The notes below the pieces were generated by a model. It ran no database searches, was not told the DNA's origin, and was given only the letters and a program-made list of their open reading frames with translations. A DNA stretch of 62,927 nt. It comes from an uncultured Geobacteraceae bacterium. Its GTDB lineage: Bacteria; Desulfobacterota; Desulfuromonadia; Geobacterales; Pseudopelobacteraceae. Made by a program: the position numbers and the translations under genes. The stretch is taken from NCBI GenBank assembly GCA_903930585.1, contig CAIYZD010000308.1, positions 1 through 62,927 of the forward strand, written 5' to 3'. Of this stretch, positions 34,085 to 41,929 are shown piece by piece (position 1 is the stretch's first letter; each line of letters begins with the position of its first letter).

Positions 34085-36724
34085 TCAGGCAATCTTCTTG
34101 GACACCGGCGTATGAACAGTGGCACGTTTGATGAAATATTTTCGAGTTTCATCCGTGCCAAGCAGTAACATGGCAAAGGGAAGCAGCAACAACCAGACGT
34201 CTATGCCGACAGGGGCAGAGGCAAACAGGGAATTGCCGACGGGCGTGTAGATAATAAATACCGCCAGCAGCATGTCGGCGGCAATCCCTGCCAGTAGCAG
34301 CCGGTTTGAAAAGATTCCCAATGTAAGGATCGAAACGTTGGCTGAACGGCAGGCAAAGGCGTTGGCAATCTGTGTCGCAATGACACCGGCAAGACAGGCC
34401 GTGGTTGCCTGCAGGTAAAGCGGGGTCGTGGTCGCCAGCGGCACGTTCCAGTGCCATCCTCCGTGGTACATGACGTAGAAATACGCAGACATTCCCGCAA
34501 GGGCCTCCAGCATCCCCAGGCAGAGATACCCCCGCACAAGCACTCCTCTGGTCAGCAGATGTTCGCCTTTGGGCCGGGGAGGACGTTGCATGATGTCGGG
34601 CGCCGGTTTTTCCGCCCCGAGGGCCAGTGCCGGGAACATGTCGGTGCCGAGATCTATCGCCAGCATCTGCATGATCGCGAGCGGCAGGGGGATACTGAAC
34701 ACGACATAACCGATATAGGGAATCAATTCCGCTATGTTGGAAGCAAAAATATAGGTGATAAAACTGCGGATATTTTCAAATACGGCGCGCCCCTCCTCTA
34801 TGGCATGGACTATGGAGGCGAAATTATCGTCCAGAAGGACGATATCGGCTGCCTCCCGGGCGACGCTGGTTCCTGAGAGCCCCATGGCGATGCCGACATG
34901 GGCTTTTTTCAGGGCCGGCGCATCATTAACGCCATCCCCGGTCACCGCTACCCGATGCCCTTTCTCGATCAACAGGCTGACGACATGCATCTTGTTCTGG
35001 GGTGACATGCGGGCGAAGATCAGATTCTCCTTTTTCAACTCCTCGCATAATTGTTCATCCGGCATGCTGACACACTCATGCCCCTCGATGATGACCGGCT
35101 CTCCGGTGATCAAGCCGATGTCCCGGGCAATAGCGGCAGCCGTCGGTCCGGCGTCACCGGTAAACATGATGACCCTGATACCGGCGCTGTGGCAGTTTTT
35201 GAGGGCATCCGGCACTTCAGGACGGGGGGGATCAAGCAGTCCCATGAATCCGGCAAAGGTAAGCCCCTCTTCAGGGATATCTCCTGTCGGCAGTTCCTTC
35301 AGTTCCTTAAATGCCAGGGCAATCACCCGAAGCCCCCCGGAAGCCATACTCCGCTGCCTGCTCTGAAGATCGTCGCTGGTGTCGGCATCCAACACGATGG
35401 GGGCGGATCCCCCCTGGCTAAGCGATGTGCAGAGCGGCAGCACGCTCTCCCCCGCCCCTTTTATCAGCACAAACAGCCTGCCGTCGATCCGGTGAAGGGT
35501 AGCCATCCGTTTCCGGTCGGAATCAAACGGGTTCTCTCCCAGCCGTTCGCCGGTCACGGCCCGCTGTGCAACCGCATAGCCGTAGAGCGCCGTCTCGGTC
35601 GGGTCTCCCTTGAGCACTCCTTCAGCTGCCACGGTAACATTGCTGCAGAGCTGGGCAACGGTGCATGCCATAGCGCCGTCATCCGGGCACCAGTTACTTT
35701 TAACGGTCATCAGATTTTGCGTAAGGGTACCGGTTTTATCAGTGCAGATCAGATCAATCGAACCGAGCGCCTCGACGGCGTTAAGATTTTTCACCAGTGC
35801 GTTCCGGTGGGCCATACGCTTGCTCCCCATGGCCAGCGAGAGGGTCACGGTCGGCAGCAATCCTTCGGGAACGGTGGCGATAATGACACCTATGGCAAAC
35901 AGGAAGTTGTCCCAGAAACCCCGTCCCACCAGGCTGCCTATCAGAAAAAAACCGACGCCGCAGGAAACCGCTATGATCGCTACGATCCGGCTGACTCTGG
36001 TAATTTCAATATGGAGCGGGCTGACCTCCTCTACGACCGTACCGGTTATCCGGGCGATCTTGCCGAACTCAGTCGTCATGCCGGTCGCATAGACAACAGC
36101 CTTCCCGCTGCCGCTCACCACAAGCGTTCCCGCGAAGAGCAGGTTAGCGCTGTCAAGCAGTTCGCCCTCAAATGGGGCGGCAGTGAGCAACCGGGAATCG
36201 GATTCACCGGTCAGCGGAGCATTGTTGACGGTCAGCCTGTTTGTCTCCACGACCCGCGCATCAGCGGGCACCTTGTCCCCCTCTTTCAGCAGCACCAGGT
36301 CTCCCGGAACAATTTCGACAGCATCGACTTCCAGCTCTGCTCCCCCCCTGATAACGGCAACGCGGAACGGGAGCATCTTGCGCAGTTCTCCTATCGCTTT
36401 TTCGGTGCGGTACTCCTGAACGAAGGTGAAGGTAGCGTTGATGAAGATGACGGCCAGAATGGCAATCCCGAGACGAAGGAGCCCCTCTCCGGGGTGGAGG
36501 TATTCGGACAGAAAGCAGAGCGCTGCGGCACTCCAGAGCAGCAAAGCCAGGAAGTGGGTGAATTGCATCGCAAAACGCACGATCATGGGGCGGCCATGCG
36601 CCTCGCTGATCTCGTTCAGCCCGTACTCGACGCGTCGATGAATTGCTTCATCGGCGGCAAGACCCTGCGGGGTACTGAGCAGGGTTGAGAACACCTCATC
36701 AGGTGAAAGCGCCTGTATTTTCAT
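34085..36724 (-). CDS. P2-type cation-transporting ATPase
   Basis: An 879-residue P-type ATPase. Visible motifs: actuator TGES (APLTGESDSRLL), the helix-4 PEGLLPTVTLSLAMGSKRMA, the phosphorylation site D329-K-T-G-T in ICTDKTGTLTQN, and the hinge VTGDGVNDAPALKKAHVGIA. The PEGL motif and six C-terminal helices place it with P2-type pumps (Ca2+, Na+ or K+) rather than heavy-metal P1B pumps; no metal-binding HMA domain is present. The start overlaps the upstream Usp stop by 4 bp (ATGA), so translation is coupled. Third gene of the glgP-usp-ATPase run. Confidence 0.92.
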   Translation of the reverse strand: MKIQALSPDEVFSTLLSTPQGLAADEAIHRRVEYGLNEISEAHGRPMIVRFAMQFTHFLALLLWSAAALCFLSEYLHPGEGLLRLGIAILAVIFINATFTFVQEYRTEKAIGELRKMLPFRVAVIRGGAELEVDAVEIVPGDLVLLKEGDKVPADARVVETNRLTVNNAPLTGESDSRLLTAAPFEGELLDSANLLFAGTLVVSGSGKAVVYATGMTTEFGKIARITGTVVEEVSPLHIEITRVSRIVAIIAVSCGVGFFLIGSLVGRGFWDNFLFAIGVIIATVPEGLLPTVTLSLAMGSKRMAHRNALVKNLNAVEALGSIDLICTDKTGTLTQNLMTVKSNWCPDDGAMACTVAQLCSNVTVAAEGVLKGDPTETALYGYAVAQRAVTGERLGENPFDSDRKRMATLHRIDGRLFVLIKGAGESVLPLCTSLSQGGSAPIVLDADTSDDLQSRQRSMASGGLRVIALAFKELKELPTGDIPEEGLTFAGFMGLLDPPRPEVPDALKNCHSAGIRVIMFTGDAGPTAAAIARDIGLITGEPVIIEGHECVSMPDEQLCEELKKENLIFARMSPQNKMHVVSLLIEKGHRVAVTGDGVNDAPALKKAHVGIAMGLSGTSVAREAADIVLLDDNFASIVHAIEEGRAVFENIRSFITYIFASNIAELIPYIGYVVFSIPLPLAIMQMLAIDLGTDMFPALALGAEKPAPDIMQRPPRPKGEHLLTRGVLVRGYLCLGMLEALAGMSAYFYVMYHGGWHWNVPLATTTPLYLQATTACLAGVIATQIANAFACRSANVSILTLGIFSNRLLLAGIAADMLLAVFIIYTPVGNSLFASAPVGIDVWLLLLPFAMLLLGTDETRKYFIKRATVHTPVSKKIA

Positions 36725-37530
36725 GACGCTTCAGATTCCGGCGCAGGACGGAACAGGATGCAGTTACAGGGTGGTTGACGCATAACCATACCGGCGGGAT
36801 TACCGAGGAAAAAACTGTGCAACCTTCCACGTTCACTCGCCCCCATTACTATCAGATCATTGTGACGGGTGATCGCTTCGACCCCGATCGCTTCGGCAAT
36901 ATTGCCCGTGCCGCATCGCTCCAGTACCGTAAGGTGTTGTTGCTGAAGCTGTTCCCGAAATCTGGTGACGCCATCCGGCATCGCCGTGATCCCACGCTTT
37001 TTGGAAATATGGAGCAGTGTGATCCGGGCATTGAAACAGCCGGCCACCGCGGCGACAAACATCAGGCGATGTCCCGCAGCGTCACCACCATTGCCAAGCG
37101 GCGCCAGAATAGTACCGGGGTGCGGCTTAACCATGGCGACAACGCGCATGATGGCAAGATCCGAGCTGATTGCCTTCAACAGGTGATGAACAACATGCTT
37201 CCTGAGCTTTGCCCCATACCGCTCGCCAGGCATCAGATGGTAAAAGACGAGATCAGCTCTCCTCTCCAGCACCCGAGCAGGGAGCAGCTCGCAGATATTT
37301 CCGGTCTCGGTTATCCGGGTTACGGAAATGCCCTGTTCCGTGGCAACCGTATAGAGATGATCCATATGCCGGGCCGCGCGACGGATCAGGATCTCGTTAC
37401 TCTCCTCATCATGGGCGGCATACAACACCAGCCCTGCCTTGCATGCCGCCGCCAGTGAGATGGCATAGCGGGCGGTTACCGTGGAGGCCGAGTGTTCAGT
37501 AATGACGGTAAAAATTGTGTGGTAGCTCAT
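36721..37530 (-). CDS. Tandem universal stress protein (UspA domains)
   Basis: A 269-residue protein with two UspA folds. The C-terminal one ends with GASERGRLHSFFLGNPAGMV, a variant of the ATP-binding G-x2-G-x9-G motif, followed by CNCILFRP; the N-terminal one lacks this signature and is probably structural. Usp proteins are cytoplasmic and help survival under growth arrest or oxidative stress. It lies 53 bp downstream of the glucan phosphorylase and overlaps the P-type ATPase by 4 bp. Regulation is presumably by sigma-54 promoter G upstream of the phosphorylase. Confidence 0.88.
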   Translation of the reverse strand: MSYHTIFTVITEHSASTVTARYAISLAAACKAGLVLYAAHDEESNEILIRRAARHMDHLYTVATEQGISVTRITETGNICELLPARVLERRADLVFYHLMPGERYGAKLRKHVVHHLLKAISSDLAIMRVVAMVKPHPGTILAPLGNGGDAAGHRLMFVAAVAGCFNARITLLHISKKRGITAMPDGVTRFREQLQQQHLTVLERCGTGNIAEAIGVEAITRHNDLIVMGASERGRLHSFFLGNPAGMVMRQPPCNCILFRPAPESEAS

Positions 37531-37583
37531 TTGAGTCGGGTGGCACGGTTCGGGTAACCCGCGCTATCTCCTTTTTTATCTGT

Positions 37584-40130
37584 TCATCGCTGCCAGAGTA
37601 TATGAGTATCTTCAAGAGGGACGGCAACCCCAGGAAAGTGCGGTATGATGCGGGCGGTAAAATCATCGGCAGGGCGTGTTACCAACGTTTGAGTGGTAAA
37701 CACGTATACATGTTCAGCACCCGCCAACTCCCGGTCGCAGAACATCTCCAACCGGACCGGATTCACGCTGCAGGTCTCGTCTGCGTACAGCCCGACACGA
37801 ACCGAGTCCGGACCGATCCCCCCCAGATACACCTGGATTTCAAACAGGTGCCACTCGCCATCTGTCACGACGGTCACGGCGCCAAAATGAACGTGACCCC
37901 ATTCATTCCGTAGTAATTGCCGCCACTCCACTATCCGCACACCCGCCTCACCGTTCAGGGCAGCACGCTCATTATAGGCATCGGCAGCAGGGATATAGTA
38001 CCGTTCGACATACTCGCGCACCGTACGGTCGGCTGAGAATTGCGGAGTCAGCCGGGCCATGCTCTCCCGCATGCGGGCAAGCCACGCAACCGGAATGCCC
38101 TGCCGGTCACGATGGTAAAACTCCGGTACGACCTCCTGTTCGAGACGCTCATACAACGTTTCAGCTTCGGTGGCGTCCCACGCCGGATCGTCGCCATGCT
38201 CGCCGCCGTCTCCGAGCGCCCACCCCACCTCCGGTGTGTATGCCTCGGCCCACCAGCCATCCAGCTCGGAGAGATTGATGCCCCCATTAACGAGCACCTT
38301 CATACCGCTCGTTCCACACGCCTCCCAGGGGCGGCGGGGCGTGTTGATCCAGACATCAACCCCCTGCGCAAGGTTTTCGCTCAGCAGCATGTTATAGTCA
38401 CTCAAGAAAATCACGTGACGCCGGACCTCGGGGCGCCGGATAAACTGCATCCACTCCTTGATCATGGCCTGTCCGGTCAGGTCGGCAGGATGGGCCTTAC
38501 CGGCGAAAACAAGCTGGACCGGGCGGCGCGGATCGGTCAGCAGGCGCACAAGGCGCTCCGGGTCGTGGAGCAGCATGTTGGGCCGCTTATAGGTAGCAAA
38601 GCGCCGGGCAAAGCCGAGAGTCAACGCGCAGGGATTAAAGATATGTTTTGCATCGGCAATCACTTCGGGCGCGGCCCCGGAAGCGGCCAGTTGCCGGGAC
38701 AATCGCTCGCGGGCATATTCCACAAAAGAGTTGGTGGCGGCGATACGAAATTGCCACAGAGTAGCGTCGGATATCCGGCGAATGTCCTGTTCAATGGAAC
38801 CGGCCATTCCCAGCCAGCGTTTTTTGCCGCAGGCCACCGTCCAGAGTTCGTCGGCTTCCGACGAATCCCAGGTCGGCATGTGAACACCGTTAGTCACATG
38901 CCCGACCGGAATTTCATCATGCGGCCACCGCTCAAAAAGCGGCTCAAACAGATGGCGGCTGACTTTCCCGTGCAGGCGGCTCACACCGTTAACCGCCCCG
39001 CTACCGCGAATTGCCAGATACGCCATGGTGAAATGTTCCGACGGATCATCCGGATTCCGGCGACCCAGGGCCAGCAGATCCTCTAACGTCACACCGAGTT
39101 CCTGCACCGCATACCGACCGAGGTATTGCTTTATGAGAGCCGGTTCAAAATGATCAAATCCGGCGGCTACCGCCGTATGGGTAGTAAAGAGATTTCCGGC
39201 CCGCGTGACGGCAAGTGCGACTTCAAACGGGTGCCCGCTCTCGATCATGAAACTGCGGGCACGCTCCAGCACGGCAAAAGCGGCATGCCCTTCATTCAGA
39301 TGGCAGACTTCAGGCCGCAGGCCAAGTGCGCAGAGCAACCGCCACCCCCCCATCCCGAGCACCAGTTCCTGTTTCAGCCGCAACTCCGCTCCCCCCCCAT
39401 ACAGTTCGCTGGTAATGCCGCGATGGACAGGCACGTTTGCCGCATCATTGCTGTCCAGCAGATACAGCGTGACCCGCCCGACCTGAACCTGCCAGGCGCG
39501 CAGCCAGAGCGAGTATCCGGGCAGATCAATCCTCAGCCGCAGCCACTCTCCGCTCGGGTGACGGAGCGGCGTAATCGGCAACTGCCCGGGGTCGTTATAG
39601 GGGTAAAGGGCCTGCTGGGCTCCATCCTTATCGATCTCCTGGCGAAAATATCCCTGCTGATAAAGCAGTCCCACACCGACAACCGGTACGCCCAGATCGC
39701 TGGCCGCTTTGAGTTGATCACCGGCCACATTACCGAGCCCACCCGAGTAAATGGGGAGCGCTTCGCTTAACATGAATTCCATACTGAAATACGCAACACA
39801 GCGTAATGCAGTATCCGGATGATTTGTTTGAAACCATGCGGGGGCCTCATCCTCCTGTTTTTTTGATTGGATGAGGGCATCGACTTTCATGCGGAAGGGC
39901 GGATCGGCAAGCGCACTCCGGATTTTATCCCGTGAGACCGTTTGCAGGACATCGCACGGATGATGCGTCAGATCCCACAATACCGGATCCAGATACCGCC
40001 AGACCTCATCGGTGGCATGATTCCACGACCAGCGCATATCCAGGGCCAGTTCCACCAAAGAATCGAACCCCTCGACATCTTTAGGGAGAAGAGTGCATAT
40101 GGGATGACTGACAGGAGTTGGTTTGTTCAT
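37584..40130 (-). CDS. glgP: Alpha-glucan (glycogen/maltodextrin) phosphorylase
   Basis: An 848-residue GT35 enzyme of the short bacterial/archaeal type. The N-terminus carries the DUF3417-like region (DLALDMRWSWNH form, about residues 25-45), then YFSMEFMLSEALPIYSGGLG (about 118) and the pyridoxal-phosphate/phosphate region EACGTSGMKVLVNGG (about 625). It degrades storage alpha-glucan to glucose 1-phosphate. Residues past about 740 form an extra C-terminal domain (HFGAVTVVTDGEWHLFEIQVYLG). It is the first gene of a minus-strand run with Usp, P-type ATPase and a kinase, behind sigma-54 promoter G. Control by the envelope-stress palindrome links glycogen mobilisation to the regulon. Confidence 0.92.
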   Translation of the reverse strand: MNKPTPVSHPICTLLPKDVEGFDSLVELALDMRWSWNHATDEVWRYLDPVLWDLTHHPCDVLQTVSRDKIRSALADPPFRMKVDALIQSKKQEDEAPAWFQTNHPDTALRCVAYFSMEFMLSEALPIYSGGLGNVAGDQLKAASDLGVPVVGVGLLYQQGYFRQEIDKDGAQQALYPYNDPGQLPITPLRHPSGEWLRLRIDLPGYSLWLRAWQVQVGRVTLYLLDSNDAANVPVHRGITSELYGGGAELRLKQELVLGMGGWRLLCALGLRPEVCHLNEGHAAFAVLERARSFMIESGHPFEVALAVTRAGNLFTTHTAVAAGFDHFEPALIKQYLGRYAVQELGVTLEDLLALGRRNPDDPSEHFTMAYLAIRGSGAVNGVSRLHGKVSRHLFEPLFERWPHDEIPVGHVTNGVHMPTWDSSEADELWTVACGKKRWLGMAGSIEQDIRRISDATLWQFRIAATNSFVEYARERLSRQLAASGAAPEVIADAKHIFNPCALTLGFARRFATYKRPNMLLHDPERLVRLLTDPRRPVQLVFAGKAHPADLTGQAMIKEWMQFIRRPEVRRHVIFLSDYNMLLSENLAQGVDVWINTPRRPWEACGTSGMKVLVNGGINLSELDGWWAEAYTPEVGWALGDGGEHGDDPAWDATEAETLYERLEQEVVPEFYHRDRQGIPVAWLARMRESMARLTPQFSADRTVREYVERYYIPAADAYNERAALNGEAGVRIVEWRQLLRNEWGHVHFGAVTVVTDGEWHLFEIQVYLGGIGPDSVRVGLYADETCSVNPVRLEMFCDRELAGAEHVYVFTTQTLVTRPADDFTARIIPHFPGVAVPLEDTHILWQR

Positions 40131-40169
40131 GAATTATCCTCAACGCCGTACGTTCTGTAAAAGGCTTCC

Positions 40170-40184
40170 GCAACTAGCGTGCCA
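40170..40184 (-). promoter_or_regulatory. Sigma-54 promoter G (perfect consensus)
   Basis: Read on the minus strand: TGGCACGCTAGTTGC, a full match to TGGCACG-N4-TTGC, 40 bp before the glgP start. It would control glgP, usp, the P-type ATPase and perhaps the PAS kinase. Confidence 0.87.
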
Positions 40185-40281
40185 GAGAATAACGAAGGGA
40201 TGTGACAGCACAACATACTTATTATAAAGAGGTAAATTGAAATACAGGAGGAAAGGAGGAAGGAAAACCCGTCAACGAAGC

Positions 40282-40315
40282 CTGCCACGAGTAGCATAAC
40301 TGTACTATATGACGG
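40282..40315 (-). promoter_or_regulatory. Upstream activator palindrome G (sigma-54 regulon)
   Basis: On the minus strand, arms CCGTCAT and GTGGCAG are 20 bp apart with a GTACA-GTTA-TGCTA core. The centre is 127.5 bp from the -12 G of promoter G. Confidence 0.7.
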
Positions 40316-40392
40316 ATCATGCCACGGGGTATCTCTTATAATTGCCGGGCACGTGTCTCATGCTCTTTTTTGCTTTTTTTACTCTTTTTTGC
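40316..40392. other. T-rich intergenic stretch with short direct repeats
   Basis: Three T-runs interleaved with GC and AC steps (GCTCTTTTTTGC, TTTTTTTACTC, TTTTTTGC) between palindrome G and the promoter of the riboswitch unit. It could be an intrinsically curved segment or a weak bidirectional terminator. No hairpin was recognised. Confidence 0.4.
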
Positions 40393-40421
40393 TTGCCAGA
40401 GTATGCCGTTCCCGTTATAGT
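40393..40421 (+). promoter_or_regulatory. Sigma-70-type promoter of the first riboswitch unit
   Basis: TTGCCA and TATAGT with a 17-bp spacer. Transcription would begin near 40428, just before the structured leader. Confidence 0.6.
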
Positions 40422-40439
40422 CCCGCCACAATCAGCCAG

Positions 40440-40571
40440 TCTCCGAGTCGCATCAGCCTAACAGGGATAAATCCTCATGGTCTGTGACCTTCGGGTGTCG
40501 CCGGAAACAGCGCCGCCCTCCTTTGAAAAGGGGAACTTGTGCTTGACGTGCCACTTCCGGTGATCCGTCCG
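40440..40571 (+). ncRNA. Structured leader 1: probable Moco/Tuco-class riboswitch aptamer
   Basis: Begins CTCCGAG and contains CAGGGA, CCTCATGG, a TTCGGGT loop region, GCCGGAAACAGCGCCG and the hairpin CCTCCTTTGAAAAGGGG followed by AACTT. The same ordered blocks recur at 41683-41790 with different stem bases, which is the pattern of a conserved aptamer rather than a copied sequence. The layout recalls the molybdenum/tungsten cofactor class; it is not cobalamin, TPP or c-di-GMP type by inspection. An intrinsic terminator follows directly. Assignment rests on memory of motif order and on the TupA-like gene downstream. Confidence 0.5.
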
Positions 40572-40611
40572 CGCCCCTTTTCAATCTTGAGAAGGGGCGT
40601 TTCCGTTTTTT
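40572..40611 (+). terminator. Intrinsic terminator / riboswitch expression platform 1
   Basis: CGCCCCTTTTC, loop AATCTT, GAGAAGGGGCG, then a U-rich tail ending TTTTTT. One G-U pair interrupts the 11-bp stem. It is 81 bp before the DDTD-protein start, so transcription is likely attenuated depending on the aptamer. Confidence 0.8.
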
Positions 40612-40692
40612 ATCTCTGAAAAAAGCAATTATGTAACTCCCTTTCTGCCAAATAGGACAGATGTAATTCAGATAACAAAAACAGGGAGACTC

Positions 40693-41442
40693 ATGCAGAC
40701 GCAGATCCTTATCAGCATTGATGATACCGACAACCTTGAAAGTCCGGGCACCGGTGCTCTGGCGTCACAAATTGCCGCCGATCTGGATACCAACGGCTGG
40801 GGAAAAAGCGGTTTTGTCACCCGTCACCAATTACTGGTACACCCCGACATCCCCTACACGTCCCATAACAGCGCCATGTGCTTCACTGCAGTGATCAGGG
40901 AAGAGTGCCTGGAGCAGGTATCCCGCTATTCCGCCGAATTTCTTGCCCGGCAGAGCGCCCCCGGATCGGATCCCGGCCTCTGCATTGTCGTGGTCGATCG
41001 TCTAAAGAACCCTGAAGAGCTGATCCGTTTCGGTCTATCGGCGAAAAAGTCGGTACTGACCAAGGAAGACGCCTATGAACTCGCCCGACGGATCGGAGTT
41101 CATCTTTCCGAGCATGGCGGCACCGGACTGGGAGTGATCGGTGCACTGGCCGGCGCCGGTCTGCGCCTTGGAGGCAATGACGGCCGCTTGAAGGGACAGC
41201 TCACCTTCGCAGCGCCCGGCGGTATAGTCAGCGTTGCGGCTCTTTGCGCCCGTGACGACATCCACGAAGTTCGCGCCCTTGATGGCAGCCCGGTGGCAGG
41301 CCGGGATATGGTACGGTTGGGGGAAAAGGTAAAAACCGTGCTTCTGGATAGCAAGCCGGTTCTGTTGGTGGTCGCCGACGACGAGTCGGTGAACAGGGCC
41401 CGATGGAAAACATGTTCACGCCATTTACTGAAAAACTATTGA
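40693..41442 (+). CDS. DDTD-motif protein, TiaS-N-terminal-like
   Basis: A 249-residue soluble protein opening MQTQILISIDDTDN, with the DDTD motif typical of archaeal TiaS (tRNA-Ile2 agmatinylcytidine synthetase, COG1571). A conserved centre HGGTGLGVIGALAGAGLRLG (about residues 139-158) also fits that superfamily, which has kinase-like ATP use. The C-terminal zinc-ribbon and OB domains of TiaS are absent, so tRNA modification is unlikely. AGGGAG precedes the ATG. Placement behind a cofactor-type riboswitch suggests a role in metal or pterin metabolism; this is inference. Confidence 0.7.
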   Translation: MQTQILISIDDTDNLESPGTGALASQIAADLDTNGWGKSGFVTRHQLLVHPDIPYTSHNSAMCFTAVIREECLEQVSRYSAEFLARQSAPGSDPGLCIVVVDRLKNPEELIRFGLSAKKSVLTKEDAYELARRIGVHLSEHGGTGLGVIGALAGAGLRLGGNDGRLKGQLTFAAPGGIVSVAALCARDDIHEVRALDGSPVAGRDMVRLGEKVKTVLLDSKPVLLVVADDESVNRARWKTCSRHLLKNY

Positions 41443-41469
41443 TCATTTGCCTTGGAAACGTCTTTGGAA

Positions 41470-41631
41470 ATGTATGACTGGACAGGAGCCGCCAAAGCGG
41501 CAACAGCGTGCGTTACATTTCTCCCGGATGAGGAAGATGAGCAGATCGCTGACGATCCGCGCACATGCTTGAACTGCCGCTACCGTCGCTGGACCGCAAC
41601 CTCATATACCTGTTGCAAGGAGAAGATATAG
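41470..41631 (+). CDS. Small cysteine-rich protein (53 aa)
   Basis: An ATG frame of 53 codons, with TTG 41452 as an in-frame alternative start; no strong ribosome-binding site is visible. The C-terminus has CLNCRYRRWTATSYTCCKEK, a possible Cys4 zinc or Fe-S site, plus one Cys in ATACVTF. It follows the DDTD protein by 27 bp and could supply the metal-binding domain that protein lacks relative to TiaS. No family is recognised. Confidence 0.5.
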   Translation: MYDWTGAAKAATACVTFLPDEEDEQIADDPRTCLNCRYRRWTATSYTCCKEKI

Positions 41632-41682
41632 ATTTATTTTTGAAGTAGTTGACTGAAAATCAACCGACAACCACATATTTTT

Positions 41683-41790
41683 CTCCGAGCTGCAATTTCC
41701 TGTCAGGGTTTCCCTTATGGAAGACAGCCCTCGGGTTCTGCCGGAAACAGCAGCGCCTTCCTTTCGAAAAGGAGAAACTTCATCCGTGCG
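41683..41790 (+). ncRNA. Structured leader 2: probable Moco/Tuco-class riboswitch aptamer
   Basis: CTCCGAG, a CTGTC...GACAG stem around CAGGGTTTCCCTTATGG, CTCGGGTT, GCCGGAAACAGCAGCG and the hairpin TTCCTTTCGAAAAGGAG then AAACTT, in the same order as leader 1. Covarying stems with constant loops support a real RNA. It precedes a terminator and then the ECF/TonB import genes. Confidence 0.5.
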
Positions 41791-41811
41791 CCATTAACAA
41801 CGTTACGGGAG

Positions 41812-41847
41812 AGGTCTCTTTCTATCCGGGAAGAGACCTTTTTTTAT
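41812..41847 (+). terminator. Intrinsic terminator / riboswitch expression platform 2
   Basis: AGGTCTCTT, loop, AAGAGACCT followed by seven T. A clean hairpin placed between aptamer 2 and the import operon (83 bp before its first gene), hence a likely transcription-attenuation switch. Confidence 0.82.
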
Positions 41848-41929
41848 TACTCGTGACCACACCGAAAAACAAGAAACTCTCCCTCGGGAAAATAGAAGAG
41901 TGAGCGTTATTAATTGAACCGGGTATCCC

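Noticed and set aside
35051-36688. Long open frame opposite the P-type ATPase gene
   Set aside because: It is antisense to a well-supported gene with all P-type ATPase motifs and has no domain of its own.
40340-40360. Sigma-54-like element GGGCACGTGTCTCATGC in the T-rich gap
   Set aside because: The GG and GC are twelve bases apart rather than ten, so it would not be recognised.
40440-40571. Cobalamin riboswitch for the ECF/TonB locus
   Set aside because: The B12 box and the other conserved cobalamin segments are not seen, and the TupA-like gene points to tungsten or molybdenum instead.
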